Shown piece after piece: positions 35,321 to 43,777 of a stretch of 64,000 nt of DNA. Location: the NCBI RefSeq assembly GCF_024758705.1, contig NZ_CP096971.1, positions 2,509,501 to 2,573,500 of the forward strand, given 5' to 3'. How positions within the stretch are numbered: position 1 is the first letter of the stretch; every line of letters starts with the position of its first letter. The stretch comes from Sphingomonas sp. SUN019. Its GTDB lineage: Bacteria; Pseudomonadota; Alphaproteobacteria; Sphingomonadales; Sphingomonadaceae. A model generated the notes under the pieces. It saw only the letters and a list, made by a program, of their open reading frames with translations, did no database searches and was not told the DNA's origin. The position numbers and the translations under genes were made by a program.

Positions 35321-37008
35321 CGGGCGTCGGCCTTGATCATGTCACGGACGGCCAGTGCAGCGCGCGCCGGATTGTCGCGGGTGAAGCCGCGGACCGCGCC
35401 GACGCGATCGTCGAAATTGCGCGCGCCGGCGAGCTGGTCGAGCCCGACCGGGGCGGCGACGGCGATTCCGTCCGCGCCGGTCGCGCCGGGTGCGGCGGCG
35501 CCGACCCCGAACGCGCCGGCTAGGCCGCCGATCGGTGCGACAGGCGTGTCGTCGCGGCGCTTCATCAGCGCCTTTGCGAGGGGGCGGATGCCGAGCATCA
35601 GGACGAGCATCGCGATAATGATGGCGGTCAGGTTGCGCGCCAGCATCGGCAGCCAGCTGTTGTCGTACCATGCCGGGCCGTCGTTGGCGGCGGCGGTGGT
35701 GCCGTCGGCGAATTTGCGGCTGATGACGGTTACGTTGTCGTTGCGCGCCTGGTCGAAGCCGACTGCGCTGCGCACGAGCTCGGTGATCTGGTTGACCTCC
35801 ATCGCGGTGCGGCGGCCCTTTTCGGGATCGCGCAGCAGCACCGCGACCGACAGCCGCTTGATGCTGCCCGGCGCATTGCGCGTGACCGACACTTCCTTGC
35901 CGAGATCATAGGCGCGCTGGAACTGGTCCGACTGCTTCTGCGCGTCGCTGGTGGGCGCGCCCGGAGTCTGGCCGGGCGTCGCGCCCGATGCGCCGGTCGC
36001 GGCCTGCGGCTGCTGGATCGTGCTGGCAGGCGGGGGCGTGTTGCTGAGCGCGCCGGGGATGCCGCCCGGCGTTGAACCTGCCGCCGGATTGCCGGTCCAT
36101 GCGCCGGTTTCGGCGCGCAGCGCGCCCTGCTTTTCGAAGCTTTCGCGCGTGGCGCTGGTTTCGTCGAGGTTGACGTCGGCCTGCACCTCGGCGGTGAAAT
36201 TGCCCGCACCGACGAGCGGCGTCAGTAGCTGGATCAGCTGCTGGCGGTATTTGTCCTCCAGCTGGCGTTGGAAGCGGATGCGTTCCTCGTTGCCGCTGCC
36301 CGCATCCTGCCCCGATTTGGAGAGCAGTCCGCCCATCTGGTCGACGACGGTCACGCCCTCCGGCTTCATGCCCGGGACCGACGAGGCGACGAGATTGACG
36401 ATCGAGCTAACCTGCGCGTCGCTGAGCGCACGGCCACCAGCAAGCTTTACGACGACCGACGCCGACGGTGCGGCATTGTCGCGCACGAACACGGTGGTTT
36501 CGGGCATGGCGAGATGGACCCGCGCCTCGACCACCGCATCGATCTCCTGGATCGAGCGCGCGAGTTCGGTTTCGCGCGCCTGGCGCAGGCGTTCGCCCTC
36601 TACCGCGCGGCTGACGCCCATCGGGAGCTGGTCGAGGATCGCATAGCCGCCGGGCGCGGCCTTTGGCAGGCCCTGGCCTGCGAGCAATAGGCGGGCACGG
36701 GAAAAATCCTCCTCCGCGACCGTCAGCGCGCCGGTGCCGTCATCGATCTTGCTGTCGATCGCCGCGGCGGTCAGCGCGGTGGTGACCGCGGCCTTGTCGC
36801 TGTCGGGCAGGCCGGTGAAGAGCGTCTTCTGCGGCGGCGCGGCGAGCGCGGACCACGCGAGCGCGGCGGCGCCGACAAGACCGACCATCAGGACGGCGGG
36901 ACCGGCGCGGCGCACCGCGGGTTGCGCCAGCAGGCCTTCGACCTGTTTCAGCGGGTTGGCGAACCGTTCGGGGATGACCGGGTTCGACGGGGTGAGGGCG
37001 TTCGCCAT
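35317..37008 (-). CDS. fliF: Flagellar MS-ring protein FliF
   Basis: A 563-residue inner-membrane ring protein with two membrane helices (AVLMVGLVGAAALAWSALA ~38-56, and NLTAIIIAMLVLMLGIRPL ~455-473). Between them are the YscJ/FliF domain (TLFTGLPDSDKAAVTTAL, EGERLRQARETELARSI) and the FliF_C domain. The C-terminal cytoplasmic end (VGAVRGFTRDNPARAALAVRDMI) is the FliG-binding segment. A Pro/Gly/Ala-rich insertion occupies ~315-355. Confidence 0.95.
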   Translation of the reverse strand: MANALTPSNPVIPERFANPLKQVEGLLAQPAVRRAGPAVLMVGLVGAAALAWSALAAPPQKTLFTGLPDSDKAAVTTALTAAAIDSKIDDGTGALTVAEEDFSRARLLLAGQGLPKAAPGGYAILDQLPMGVSRAVEGERLRQARETELARSIQEIDAVVEARVHLAMPETTVFVRDNAAPSASVVVKLAGGRALSDAQVSSIVNLVASSVPGMKPEGVTVVDQMGGLLSKSGQDAGSGNEERIRFQRQLEDKYRQQLIQLLTPLVGAGNFTAEVQADVNLDETSATRESFEKQGALRAETGAWTGNPAAGSTPGGIPGALSNTPPPASTIQQPQAATGASGATPGQTPGAPTSDAQKQSDQFQRAYDLGKEVSVTRNAPGSIKRLSVAVLLRDPEKGRRTAMEVNQITELVRSAVGFDQARNDNVTVISRKFADGTTAAANDGPAWYDNSWLPMLARNLTAIIIAMLVLMLGIRPLAKALMKRRDDTPVAPIGGLAGAFGVGAAAPGATGADGIAVAAPVGLDQLAGARNFDDRVGAVRGFTRDNPARAALAVRDMIKADAR

Positions 37009-37009
37009 A

Positions 37010-37357
37010 TCAGACCGGCATGCTCATGATGTCCTTGTAGGCGGACAGGATCTTGTTGCGGACCTGCAGCGTGGCCTCGAAGCCGACCGAGGCTTCCTGC
37101 CGGGCGAGCATCACCTTGGCGATGTCGATCGTTTCGCCGCGTTCGTAGCTTTCCGACAACGCCGACGCCTTTTGCTGGACGGCGTTCACGTTTTTCAACG
37201 CGCCCTCCATCGTGTCGGCGAAGCTGGTCGGTTGCGTCGCCACGGGCGTGGCGCTGGCCGCGGTGTTGGCGCGGGCGAGCGCCTGGTTGCGTTCCAGGAT
37301 CTGCGCACGCAGCGCCATCACCCGGTCGACCCCGCCGATTCCCCCAATTGCGCTCAT
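37010..37357 (-). CDS. fliE: Flagellar hook-basal body protein FliE
   Basis: A 115-residue protein joining the MS ring to the rod: SFADTMEGALKNVNAVQQKASALSESYERGE (~45-77) and VMLARQEASVGFEATLQVRNKILSAYKDIMSMPV at the end. It is the first structural gene of the minus-strand row; its ATG overlaps the regulator's stop by 4 nt and it ends one base before fliF. Confidence 0.93.
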   Translation of the reverse strand: MSAIGGIGGVDRVMALRAQILERNQALARANTAASATPVATQPTSFADTMEGALKNVNAVQQKASALSESYERGETIDIAKVMLARQEASVGFEATLQVRNKILSAYKDIMSMPV

Positions 37358-38613
37358 GCCATCAGCCTCCGATCGTGCGGCTGGGCGATGTCTTCACCCT
37401 GCTCGCGCGCCTTCGCGAGACGGTAACGCAAGGTTCGTTCCGAAATGCCGAGGCGCTTGGCGGTTTCGATCCGGCTGCCGCCGCACGCCTTCATGGTTTC
37501 GCGGATCGCGGCGAATTCGCTGAACTGGACGACCTGACCGAGCGTCGCGGGACCGTCGTTGGCCGCGCGCGGGGTGGCGGGGCGATCGAAGACGATGTGA
37601 TGCGCCTCGATCGTGTCGCCGCCGCAGAACAGCAAAGCGCGCTGGATGACGTTTTCCAGCTCGCGGACGTTGCCTGGCCAGTCGTGGTCGCAGAGCGTCG
37701 CGATCGCGTCATGCGATGGCCACGGCACGACAGCGCGCGTGCCAGCGTGGCGCAGGATCATCGTCGCGGCGAGCGCGGGGATGTCCTGCGGACGGTCAGC
37801 GAGCGGCTTGGTCGCGAGCGGGAACACCGACAGGCGGTAATAGAGATCGGCGCGGAAGCGGCCCTCGGCGACTTCGCTCTGAAGATCGCGGTTGGCGCAG
37901 GCGATGACGCGGACATCGATCGCTTGCGGATGCGTCGCGCCGATCGGCACGACCTCGCGCTCCTGCAGCACGCGGAGCAATTTGGCTTGCAGCGACAGCG
38001 GCATTTCGGCGATTTCGTCCAGCAATATCGTGCCGCCGTGCGCAGCGCGGAAGAAGCCTTCGCCGCCCGACGATGCGCCGGTGAACGAACCCTTCTGATG
38101 CCCGAACAGCATCGCCTCCAGCATGGTTTCGGGGAGCGCGGCGCAGTTGATCGCGATGAACGGCCCGTCCTTGCGCGCGGACGTGTTGTGGATCGTGCGG
38201 GCGAGGACTTCCTTGCCGGTGCCGGTGGGGCCGTTGATGAGGACGGTGATGTCGGCCTGCGCGACGCGTTCGGCGAGCGCGAGGAGCGCCAGGCTCTCGG
38301 GATCGGCGGCGGTCGGCATTTCCGGGCCGGCGATCAAGGCGCGGGCGAATGCGTTGCCGACCGCGGCGTCGGCGTGGCCGAAGGCGATCTGCGCGGGGGC
38401 GCCGTCGCGGTGCGGTGCGACGTGGCGGCCTCCGCCGCGAATCACCAGCGTGCGCGCCGGGACGGGCGAGGCCTCTCCCTCGGCGACGAGGTACGCGGTG
38501 TGCGGTTGCGGCCGGGCGCCGGGCTGATCGACCGTGAACCCCTGTGCGCGCAGCGACGAAACGAGCGCGATATGGGTGTTGGCGATGGCCGCGGATGGAA
38601 CGATCGAGCGCAT
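37354..38613 (-). CDS. Sigma-54-dependent flagellar regulator (FlbD/FleQ-like)
   Basis: A 419-residue enhancer-binding protein. The AAA+ core has Walker A INGPTGTGKEVLAR (~142), the sigma-54 contact loop GSFTGA (~195), and Walker B GTILLDEIAEMPL. The C-terminus is a Fis-type helix-turn-helix (ETAKRLGISERTLRYRLAK). The N-terminal ~110 residues lack a recognisable receiver with phospho-acceptor Asp. The start at 38613 has a strong AGGGGGA site. It overlaps fliE by 4 nt and most likely activates the -24/-12 promoters found at 46748, 49221 and 49476. Confidence 0.92.
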   Translation of the reverse strand: MRSIVPSAAIANTHIALVSSLRAQGFTVDQPGARPQPHTAYLVAEGEASPVPARTLVIRGGGRHVAPHRDGAPAQIAFGHADAAVGNAFARALIAGPEMPTAADPESLALLALAERVAQADITVLINGPTGTGKEVLARTIHNTSARKDGPFIAINCAALPETMLEAMLFGHQKGSFTGASSGGEGFFRAAHGGTILLDEIAEMPLSLQAKLLRVLQEREVVPIGATHPQAIDVRVIACANRDLQSEVAEGRFRADLYYRLSVFPLATKPLADRPQDIPALAATMILRHAGTRAVVPWPSHDAIATLCDHDWPGNVRELENVIQRALLFCGGDTIEAHHIVFDRPATPRAANDGPATLGQVVQFSEFAAIRETMKACGGSRIETAKRLGISERTLRYRLAKAREQGEDIAQPHDRRLMA

Positions 38614-38793
38614 TTTTCCCCCTGTCTCTCGATGTTTCCAATGCACCGCCAATGGTTAACGAGGGGTATAAGCGGCAGCCGGGCGGCAATATTTTTCCGG
38701 GCGCGCGTGTGATCTCTATATGGGCGGGTCGCCGCCGCCCGGCCCGGCAACCGGCGGCGGCAGGGCTTTGCCGGGATGGCTGAAAATTCCGGC

Positions 38794-38820
38794 TAAAGCT
38801 TGCCGGTGCGCGGCCGTTTG
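38794..38820 (+). promoter_or_regulatory. Sigma-28 (FliA) promoter of flagellin 1
   Basis: TAAA (38794-38797), a 15-nt spacer and GCCGTTTG (38813-38820) match the FliA consensus TAAA-N15-GCCGATAA in the -35 box and GCCG core. It lies 74 nt upstream of the flagellin ATG. The same two boxes precede fliD and flgM. Confidence 0.78.
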
Positions 38821-38894
38821 GTGTGCTGACGGCTCGGCCATTCGCTCTCTGGGGGGCAGGCGGAACGTCCGAAGCAAACCGAAAGGGAATCACC

Positions 38895-39707
38895 ATGAGC
38901 GTTATCGCAAGCAACACCTCGGCACTCCGCGCGTCGAACGCGTCGACCAGCGCATCGAAGATGCTGTCGGCGTCGATGGAGCGCCTGTCGACCGGCAAGC
39001 GCATCAATTCGGCCAAGGACGACGCCGCCGGCCTCGCCATCTCCACGTCGATGACCTCGCAGATCCGCGGCATGAACCAGGGCATCCGCAACGCCAACGA
39101 CGGCATCAGCCTGGCGCAGACCGCCGAAGGCGCGCTGGACGAGGTCAGCAACATGCTGCAGCGGATGCGCGAGCTGTCGGTGCAGTCGTCGAACGGCACG
39201 TATTCGACCGGCGACGTCGCCAACATCGCCGCCGAGCAGGATGCGCTGGCTGCGCAGATCACCAGCGTCATCGCCAACACCGCGTTCAACGGCAAGAACC
39301 TGTTCGACGGATCGAACGCGACGGTCGATATCCAGGCTGGCGCGAACGCAACCGACGCGATCACGCTGACGCTGTCCGACCTCAGCACCGACACCGATCT
39401 GGCTGCGGTCGTGACCGGCGGCGCATCGGTAGCCGGTGCCGCGCTCACCGCCTATGATACGGCGATCGCCAAGGTGGCGACGACGCGGTCGGGCCTGGGC
39501 GCGGTGCAGAACCGCCTGGAGAGCGCAGTCAACAACCTGACCAGCAACGCGACGAACCTGTCGGACGCGCGCAGCCGGATCGAGGATGCGGACTTCTCCA
39601 CCGAGACGACGAACCTCGCCAAGGCGCAGATCCTGAACCAGGCGTCGACCGCGATGTTAGCGCAGGCCAACCAGTCGCAGCAGGGCGTGCTCCGCCTGCT
39701 GCAGTAA
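38895..39707 (+). CDS. Flagellin, copy 1
   Basis: A 270-residue flagellin, short compared with enterobacterial ones, keeping only D0/D1 and a small D2. The N-terminal helix contains [20 protein letters not shown] and the C-terminal helix [20 protein letters not shown] and QQGVLRLLQ, both needed for polymerisation and export. ATG 38895 sits behind AAAGGGAATC. A sigma-28-type promoter precedes it and a terminator follows at 39783. A close paralogue with its own promoter lies 330 nt downstream. Confidence 0.96.
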   Translation: MSVIASNTSALRASNASTSASKMLSASMERLSTGKRINSAKDDAAGLAISTSMTSQIRGMNQGIRNANDGISLAQTAEGALDEVSNMLQRMRELSVQSSNGTYSTGDVANIAAEQDALAAQITSVIANTAFNGKNLFDGSNATVDIQAGANATDAITLTLSDLSTDTDLAAVVTGGASVAGAALTAYDTAIAKVATTRSGLGAVQNRLESAVNNLTSNATNLSDARSRIEDADFSTETTNLAKAQILNQASTAMLAQANQSQQGVLRLLQ

Positions 39708-39782
39708 TCCGGCGGAGCCGGCGCCGCCCCCCAAGAGAGGGTGTCGGCTCCGACGTACCGCCCGGAGTATGGGCGTGAAGGG

Positions 39783-39814
39783 AACCCCGGCGGCAGCGAT
39801 GGCGCCGGGGTTTT
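39783..39814 (+). terminator. Terminator after flagellin 1
   Basis: AACCCCGGCG pairs with CGCCGGGGTT over 10 bp around a short loop and is followed by T residues. It separates the flagellin-1 transcript from the flagellin-2 promoter. Confidence 0.8.
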
Positions 39815-39840
39815 CTTGTTTCTGACGCGCTCACGCGCAT

Positions 39841-39925
39841 GAGACGGCGCCAGCCCGCTCCCCCTCCCGGCCACCAACACGGTATCCTGATGGGTGGTCG
39901 GGAGGGGGAGCGGGTTGGCGCCGAC
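39841..39925. repeat. Family A palindrome, copy 2
   Basis: About 32-nt arms with a few mismatches (left core GCGCCAGCCCGCTCCCCCTC) bracket a loop containing GGTATCCTG. The flank GCTCACGC..ATGAGACGGC and the overall plan match the perfect copy at 4042-4126, 35 kb away. Confidence 0.8.
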
Positions 39926-39944
39926 TTACCCCAAAAGAAAATGC

Positions 39945-39971
39945 TTAAGGTCGTTCGCGGCCGGTCGTTTG
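39945..39971 (+). promoter_or_regulatory. Sigma-28 (FliA) promoter of flagellin 2
   Basis: TTAA (39945-39948), a 15-nt spacer and GTCGTTTG (39964-39971) differ from the flagellin-1 promoter at one base in each box. It lies 66 nt upstream of the second flagellin ATG. The changes predict a somewhat weaker promoter. Confidence 0.65.
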
Positions 39972-40037
39972 CATGTTCGGTGTCCTGACCTTCGCTTTGG
40001 GGGCGGTGGGGGACGCAGGACTTGAGGAGATACGATC

Positions 40038-40850
40038 ATGAGTGTTATCGGAAGCAACATTTCGTCGCTGCGCGCATCGAATGCGTCGGCGAAGGCGAAC
40101 CAGATGCTGTCGACCGCGATGGAGCGCCTGTCGACCGGCAAGCGCATCAACAGCGCGAAGGACGATGCGGCCGGCCTGGCGATCGCCAGCTCGATGACGT
40201 CGCAGATCCGCGGGATGAACCAGGGCATCCGCAACGCCAACGACGGCATTTCGATGGCGCAGACCGCCGAAGGCGCGTTGGACGAAGTCGGCAACATGCT
40301 GCAGCGGATGCGCGAGCTGAAGGTCCAGTCGACCAACGGCACCTACTCGACCAGCGACGTCGCCAACATCACCGCCGAGCAGGACGCGCTGGCGGCGCAG
40401 ATCACCAACGTCGTCGCCAACACGACGTTCAACGGCAAGAACCTGTTCGACGGCACGAACGCGACGGTTTCGATCCAGGCGGGCGCAAACGCCAGCGACG
40501 CGATCTCGCTGTCGTTGACCGATCTGACCGCAGATGCCGATCTGGCCGCGATCGTCACTGGTGGCGCTTCGGTGCCCGCCGCGACGCTGACGCAGTACGA
40601 TACGGCGATCGCCAAGGTGGCGAACACGCGTGCGGGTCTCGGCGCGACGCAGAACCGCCTGGAGAGCGCGGTCAACAACCTGACCAGCAATTCGACGAAC
40701 CTGTCGGATGCGCGTAGCCGGATCGAGGATGCGGACTTCTCGGCGGAAACGACCAATCTCGCCAAGGCGCAGATTCTGAGCCAGGCATCGACCGCGATGC
40801 TGGCGCAGGCCAACCAGTCGCAGCAGGGCGTGCTGAAGCTGCTCGGCTAA
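40038..40850 (+). CDS. Flagellin, copy 2
   Basis: A 270-residue flagellin of the same length as copy 1 and nearly identical in the D0/D1 helices ([49 protein letters not shown]). Differences concentrate in the middle third. ATG 40038 follows GAGGAGATACG. It is followed by its own strong terminator. The equal length, and separate promoters of unequal match, suggest a major/minor filament pair. Confidence 0.96.
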   Translation: MSVIGSNISSLRASNASAKANQMLSTAMERLSTGKRINSAKDDAAGLAIASSMTSQIRGMNQGIRNANDGISMAQTAEGALDEVGNMLQRMRELKVQSTNGTYSTSDVANITAEQDALAAQITNVVANTTFNGKNLFDGTNATVSIQAGANASDAISLSLTDLTADADLAAIVTGGASVPAATLTQYDTAIAKVANTRAGLGATQNRLESAVNNLTSNSTNLSDARSRIEDADFSAETTNLAKAQILSQASTAMLAQANQSQQGVLKLLG

Positions 40851-40898
40851 GAGCCCACGGCTTCGGCCCCGCCCCCAAAAATGGGGTCGGAGCCTGGA

Positions 40899-40937
40899 AA
40901 AAAGCCCCGGCGGTCACGCGGCCGCCGGGGTTTTTTT
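40899..40937 (+). terminator. Terminator after flagellin 2
   Basis: CCCCGGCGG (40905-40913) and CCGCCGGGG (40922-40930) form a perfect 9-bp stem followed by seven T; the A-rich 5' side may also let it work for the convergent glycosyltransferase gene. Confidence 0.88.
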
Positions 40938-40970
40938 GCGCGCGTGACTTGCGGTTCGAAAGGTTCGGTT

Positions 40971-42041
40971 TCAACCCGCCGCGCGGGAACCCGAAAGCGT
41001 CGACAATTGCGTGCGGACGACGGCCAGATTGTGCTGCGCCAGATGGCTGCCGCGACCGGCGAAGCTGCCGGTCAGGTCGGGACGCTCGCCGATCTCCAGG
41101 CAGCGTTCCCACGCCGCGACCGCCAGCGGAAGCCAGCGCCCGATCGCGCCGGCCGGGTCGGCGATCGCCTGATCGAGCAGCGCTTCTCCGGCGACGAAGA
41201 AGAAGTCCGGCGATTGCGGCCAGCACGGCATCTCCGCCTCGATTAGCGCGAGCGCATCTTTGGTCTGGTTGGCCTGCCCGAGCGCCTGGAGCAGGCAGAT
41301 GACCAGTTCGTGCCGCCACGGCGCGGCCGGGGCGGTCAGCGCGAGCGACCGGGCGTATTCGTCGCAGGCGCTGGAAACGTCGCCGCGGCGCGATGATTCC
41401 CGGCCCAGCTGGAACAGGATATACGCGTCGTCGGGGCGATCCTGCAGATCGGCGAGCAGCAGCAGGCGGTTGCGGTCGGGTTTGCGCGCCAGTTGCGCAT
41501 CGCGGTATCCGTCATGCGCGATGTGCAGCGCCAGGCGTTCGCGCGGCAGCGACGACACGGCCTGTTCGTGGACGCGCCGTTCGTAACGGACGCCGCGCGG
41601 CAGCAGGCGGGTGATCCAGCTACGGTTCGCGGCGACCGAGGCGTCATCTCCCGGCACGTCATAGGCGCTGTCGATGCGGACGACGCCCAATCGCGCCGCG
41701 CCGTCGCACCATTCGCGCAGCAGATGGCCGCCGGCGTCGATCCGTTCGTCGGCGTCGATGACTAGGTTCCAGTCCGCGTCGGCGATGGCGAGCGCGTGGT
41801 TGCGGGCGGCCGAGAAATCGTCGCGCCACGCAAAATGATGGACCGCCGCGCCGCAGTCGCGCGCATGGGCGACCGTATCGTCCGTCGATCCGGTATCGAC
41901 GACGATCATCCGGTCGACCCACGGACGAACGCTATCGAGGCAGCGGACGATTGCGCGTGCTTCGTCGCGCACGATCAGCACGGCGGCCAGGCTGGCGCGT
42001 GGGGCCGGTCCTGCTCGCGGTGATTCTTCGCCGATCGTCAT
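40971..42041 (-). CDS. Family 2 glycosyltransferase with C-terminal TPR-like region
   Basis: A 356-residue protein. Residues ~18-120 are a GT-A fold: LAAVLIVRDEARAIVRCLDSV, MIVVDTGSTDDTV, and the nucleotide-metal NLVIDADERID (DxD-type). Residues ~210-350 are helical TPR-like repeats (DAYILFQLGRESSRRGDVSSACDEYARSL). This architecture occurs in protein O-glycosyltransferases. Its position convergent to the flagellin genes suggests flagellin glycosylation, an inference from context. ATG 42041 is taken; a TTG at 42092 is also in frame. Confidence 0.8.
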   Translation of the reverse strand: MTIGEESPRAGPAPRASLAAVLIVRDEARAIVRCLDSVRPWVDRMIVVDTGSTDDTVAHARDCGAAVHHFAWRDDFSAARNHALAIADADWNLVIDADERIDAGGHLLREWCDGAARLGVVRIDSAYDVPGDDASVAANRSWITRLLPRGVRYERRVHEQAVSSLPRERLALHIAHDGYRDAQLARKPDRNRLLLLADLQDRPDDAYILFQLGRESSRRGDVSSACDEYARSLALTAPAAPWRHELVICLLQALGQANQTKDALALIEAEMPCWPQSPDFFFVAGEALLDQAIADPAGAIGRWLPLAVAAWERCLEIGERPDLTGSFAGRGSHLAQHNLAVVRTQLSTLSGSRAAG

Positions 42042-42260
42042 CGTCGTCGCCTCGTCGGGTGCGGATCGATGGCGGTCCGCGATATGATCCAAGGGATCGG
42101 CGCGGCGTGGTTAAGGATCGATTAAAGGCGGCGCTATGCAAATGCTATGCGCAGGCTGATCCATCGCCCTCGAACCGCTATGTTTTCATCGCCTATTCGC
42201 GGCTCCTGACAAGTGGAGACCAGTGATGCGGACGGGTAACGATCGGATGTGGGCGCGGAC

Positions 42261-42845
42261 ATGAGCATCAGCCTTTCACTGTCGCCGAGTGCGGTCGTCC
42301 ATCGTACGGCGCTGGCGACCGATTCCTTCGGGGCGGCGATCGATGCCGCGCTGCGGACGCTGCGCGATCGCGGCCGGCGTGCGATCCGTATCGTCGATCT
42401 CGACAGCCGGTCAGGCAAGCGCCTGATCCGCGTGGCGGAGCGGGCGCGGGCGCTCGGCTTCCTGTCGATCGAGGCGCGCGGATGCGCGCGGTCGCGGCTG
42501 GCGGCGCAGGCGGCGCGGCGCGCGGCGGCGCTGCACAAGGATCACGCGATCGGCTGGCATTTCGACGTGACCGCGGCCGAGCCTGCGCTGGCCGAGGAAG
42601 AGGACGGGGCCGACATCGTATTGGTGTCGGCGCGGACGTTGACGAACGCGAACGGGCATGGCGATCGTCTGGCGCGCGCGTTGTTCGACGTGGCCGATGA
42701 CACGTTGGTCGTGACGACCCCGCCCGAGGCGGCGGCGCATACCGTCAATGTGCTGGCGGACGCGCTGCGCCACCCCGGTGCGCGTGGTGCGGCGCATCCG
42801 GATCGCCGCGCGATCCTGGTCGGGACCGACGCCGATGCGCGGTGA
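42261..42845 (+). CDS. Hypothetical protein in the flagellar cluster
   Basis: A 194-residue protein I cannot assign. It has the look of an alpha/beta nucleotide- or SAM-binding fold that has lost its motifs: a helix FGAAIDAALRTLRDRGRRAIRIVDLD, a strand-turn IRIVDLDSRSG, an Arg/Ala-rich helix (~75-100), and later strands ADIVLVSARTL and DDTLVVTTPP. It is transcribed away from the glycosyltransferase across a ~220-nt gap and overlaps the next small gene by 11 nt, ending near fliA. Confidence 0.6.
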   Translation: MSISLSLSPSAVVHRTALATDSFGAAIDAALRTLRDRGRRAIRIVDLDSRSGKRLIRVAERARALGFLSIEARGCARSRLAAQAARRAAALHKDHAIGWHFDVTAAEPALAEEEDGADIVLVSARTLTNANGHGDRLARALFDVADDTLVVTTPPEAAAHTVNVLADALRHPGARGAAHPDRRAILVGTDADAR

Positions 42846-43122
42846 CCTGCCGTGGCGCGCGACCGGCGCCGTGCTGTTCGCCGCGGCGTGCGGCGTGTCT
42901 CAACTGCCTTCGTCGGCCAGCGCATCCGGCGCGATCGGGACGGGGTTGTCGCTGCTGAGCTTTTGCCTGGCGATGGCGGGCGTGATGCTGCTGGTGAGCG
43001 GCCGGCACTGGCTCGACCGGATGGGCAGCACCGGCGCGATGCCGGTCGTGCGGACCCGCGCCCGGCGACGGATCAACGCCGCGTCATCGCTTTCTTCAGC
43101 TTCGCGTGCGCGGCGCTCTTGA
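42835..43122 (+). CDS. Small membrane protein, unknown
   Basis: A 95-residue protein with two hydrophobic segments (TGAVLFAAACGVSQL, IGTGLSLLSFCLAMAGVMLLV) and a basic, Ser-rich tail. Its start overlaps the preceding hypothetical gene by 11 nt, a coupled arrangement, while its last 50 nt overlap the convergent fliA end. No family recognised; the tail past residue ~70 may be non-conserved read-through antisense to fliA. Confidence 0.5.
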   Translation: MRGDLPWRATGAVLFAAACGVSQLPSSASASGAIGTGLSLLSFCLAMAGVMLLVSGRHWLDRMGSTGAMPVVRTRARRRINAASSLSSASRARRS

Positions 43123-43777
43123 TCTGGCACACGCGCGCGGCGCCGACGCCCAGCACCTCGCCGATCTCCTCCAGGTTCAGTTCCTCGACGTGGTACAGCT
43201 GGATCACCATCGCCTCGCGTTCGGGGAGCGCGGCGATTGCGGCGATCAGGGTGTCGCGCACTTCGCTTTCGGCGAGCTGGTCGAAGGCGCTGGGTTCTTC
43301 GCTGGCGAACCACGGCTGGTCGTCGACATAGACCTCGTCGATCGATTCGAAGCGGACGGCTTCGGCGGTGACGTATTCGGCGCGTAATTTCACGACGGGC
43401 ACCCCCAGATGATCGGCGATTTCGGCTTCGCTCGGCGCGCGGCCGTTTTGTGTGGTGAGCGTGCTGATGGCGCGCGCATATTCGCGGCGGCGGCGGATCG
43501 CGCCGCGGGTCATCGCGGCGTGGCGGCGAAGTTCGTCGATCATCGCGCCGCGTAGGCGGGTGACGAGATACTGTTTGAACGTCACTTGCCCGCGATCCTC
43601 GAACGCGGAGGCCGATTCGATCAGCGCGACGAGGCCGACCTGGACCAGATCCTCGACCTCCACCGCGGTCGAGACGCTGCCGTGGACATGCCACGCCAGC
43701 CGTCGGACCAGCGGCAGATGTTCGGCGACCAGCGCGTTATCCTGACGGCGCGGCGAGTAAGTGAGGGCGGCGCTCAT
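43073..43777 (-). CDS. fliA: RNA polymerase sigma factor FliA (sigma-28)
   Basis: A 234-residue group 3 sigma factor: region 2 (HLPLVRRLAWHVHGSVS, VEVEDLVQVGLVALIESASAFE, FKQYLVTRLRGAMIDELRR), region 3 (EAEIADHLGVPVVKLR) and region 4 (LPEREAMVIQLYHVEELNLEEIGEVLGVGAARVCQI). It directs transcription of late flagellar genes from TAAA-N15-GCCG-type promoters. Its ATG overlaps the flhA stop by 4 nt, so it is made in the flhA operon. A much longer in-frame upstream opening is only flhA antisense-frame read-through. Confidence 0.95.
   Translation of the reverse strand: MSAALTYSPRRQDNALVAEHLPLVRRLAWHVHGSVSTAVEVEDLVQVGLVALIESASAFEDRGQVTFKQYLVTRLRGAMIDELRRHAAMTRGAIRRRREYARAISTLTTQNGRAPSEAEIADHLGVPVVKLRAEYVTAEAVRFESIDEVYVDDQPWFASEEPSAFDQLAESEVRDTLIAAIAALPEREAMVIQLYHVEELNLEEIGEVLGVGAARVCQIKSAAHAKLKKAMTRR

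Larger units (their letters stand above)
39708..40037. other. 330-nt gap between the two flagellin genes
   Basis: Contains, in order, a GAGCC..GGCTC dyad (39714-39751), the flagellin-1 terminator (39783-39814), a family A palindrome (39841-39925), and the flagellin-2 promoter (39945-39971) with leader. All of it is accounted for; no gene is present. Confidence 0.8.

Noticed and set aside
38614..38760. Possible sigma-54 promoter for the activator-fliE row (GGAAAAATATTGC on the minus strand)
   Set aside because: GG to GC spacing is 9, not 10, and the flanks do not fit TGGCAC/TTGC.
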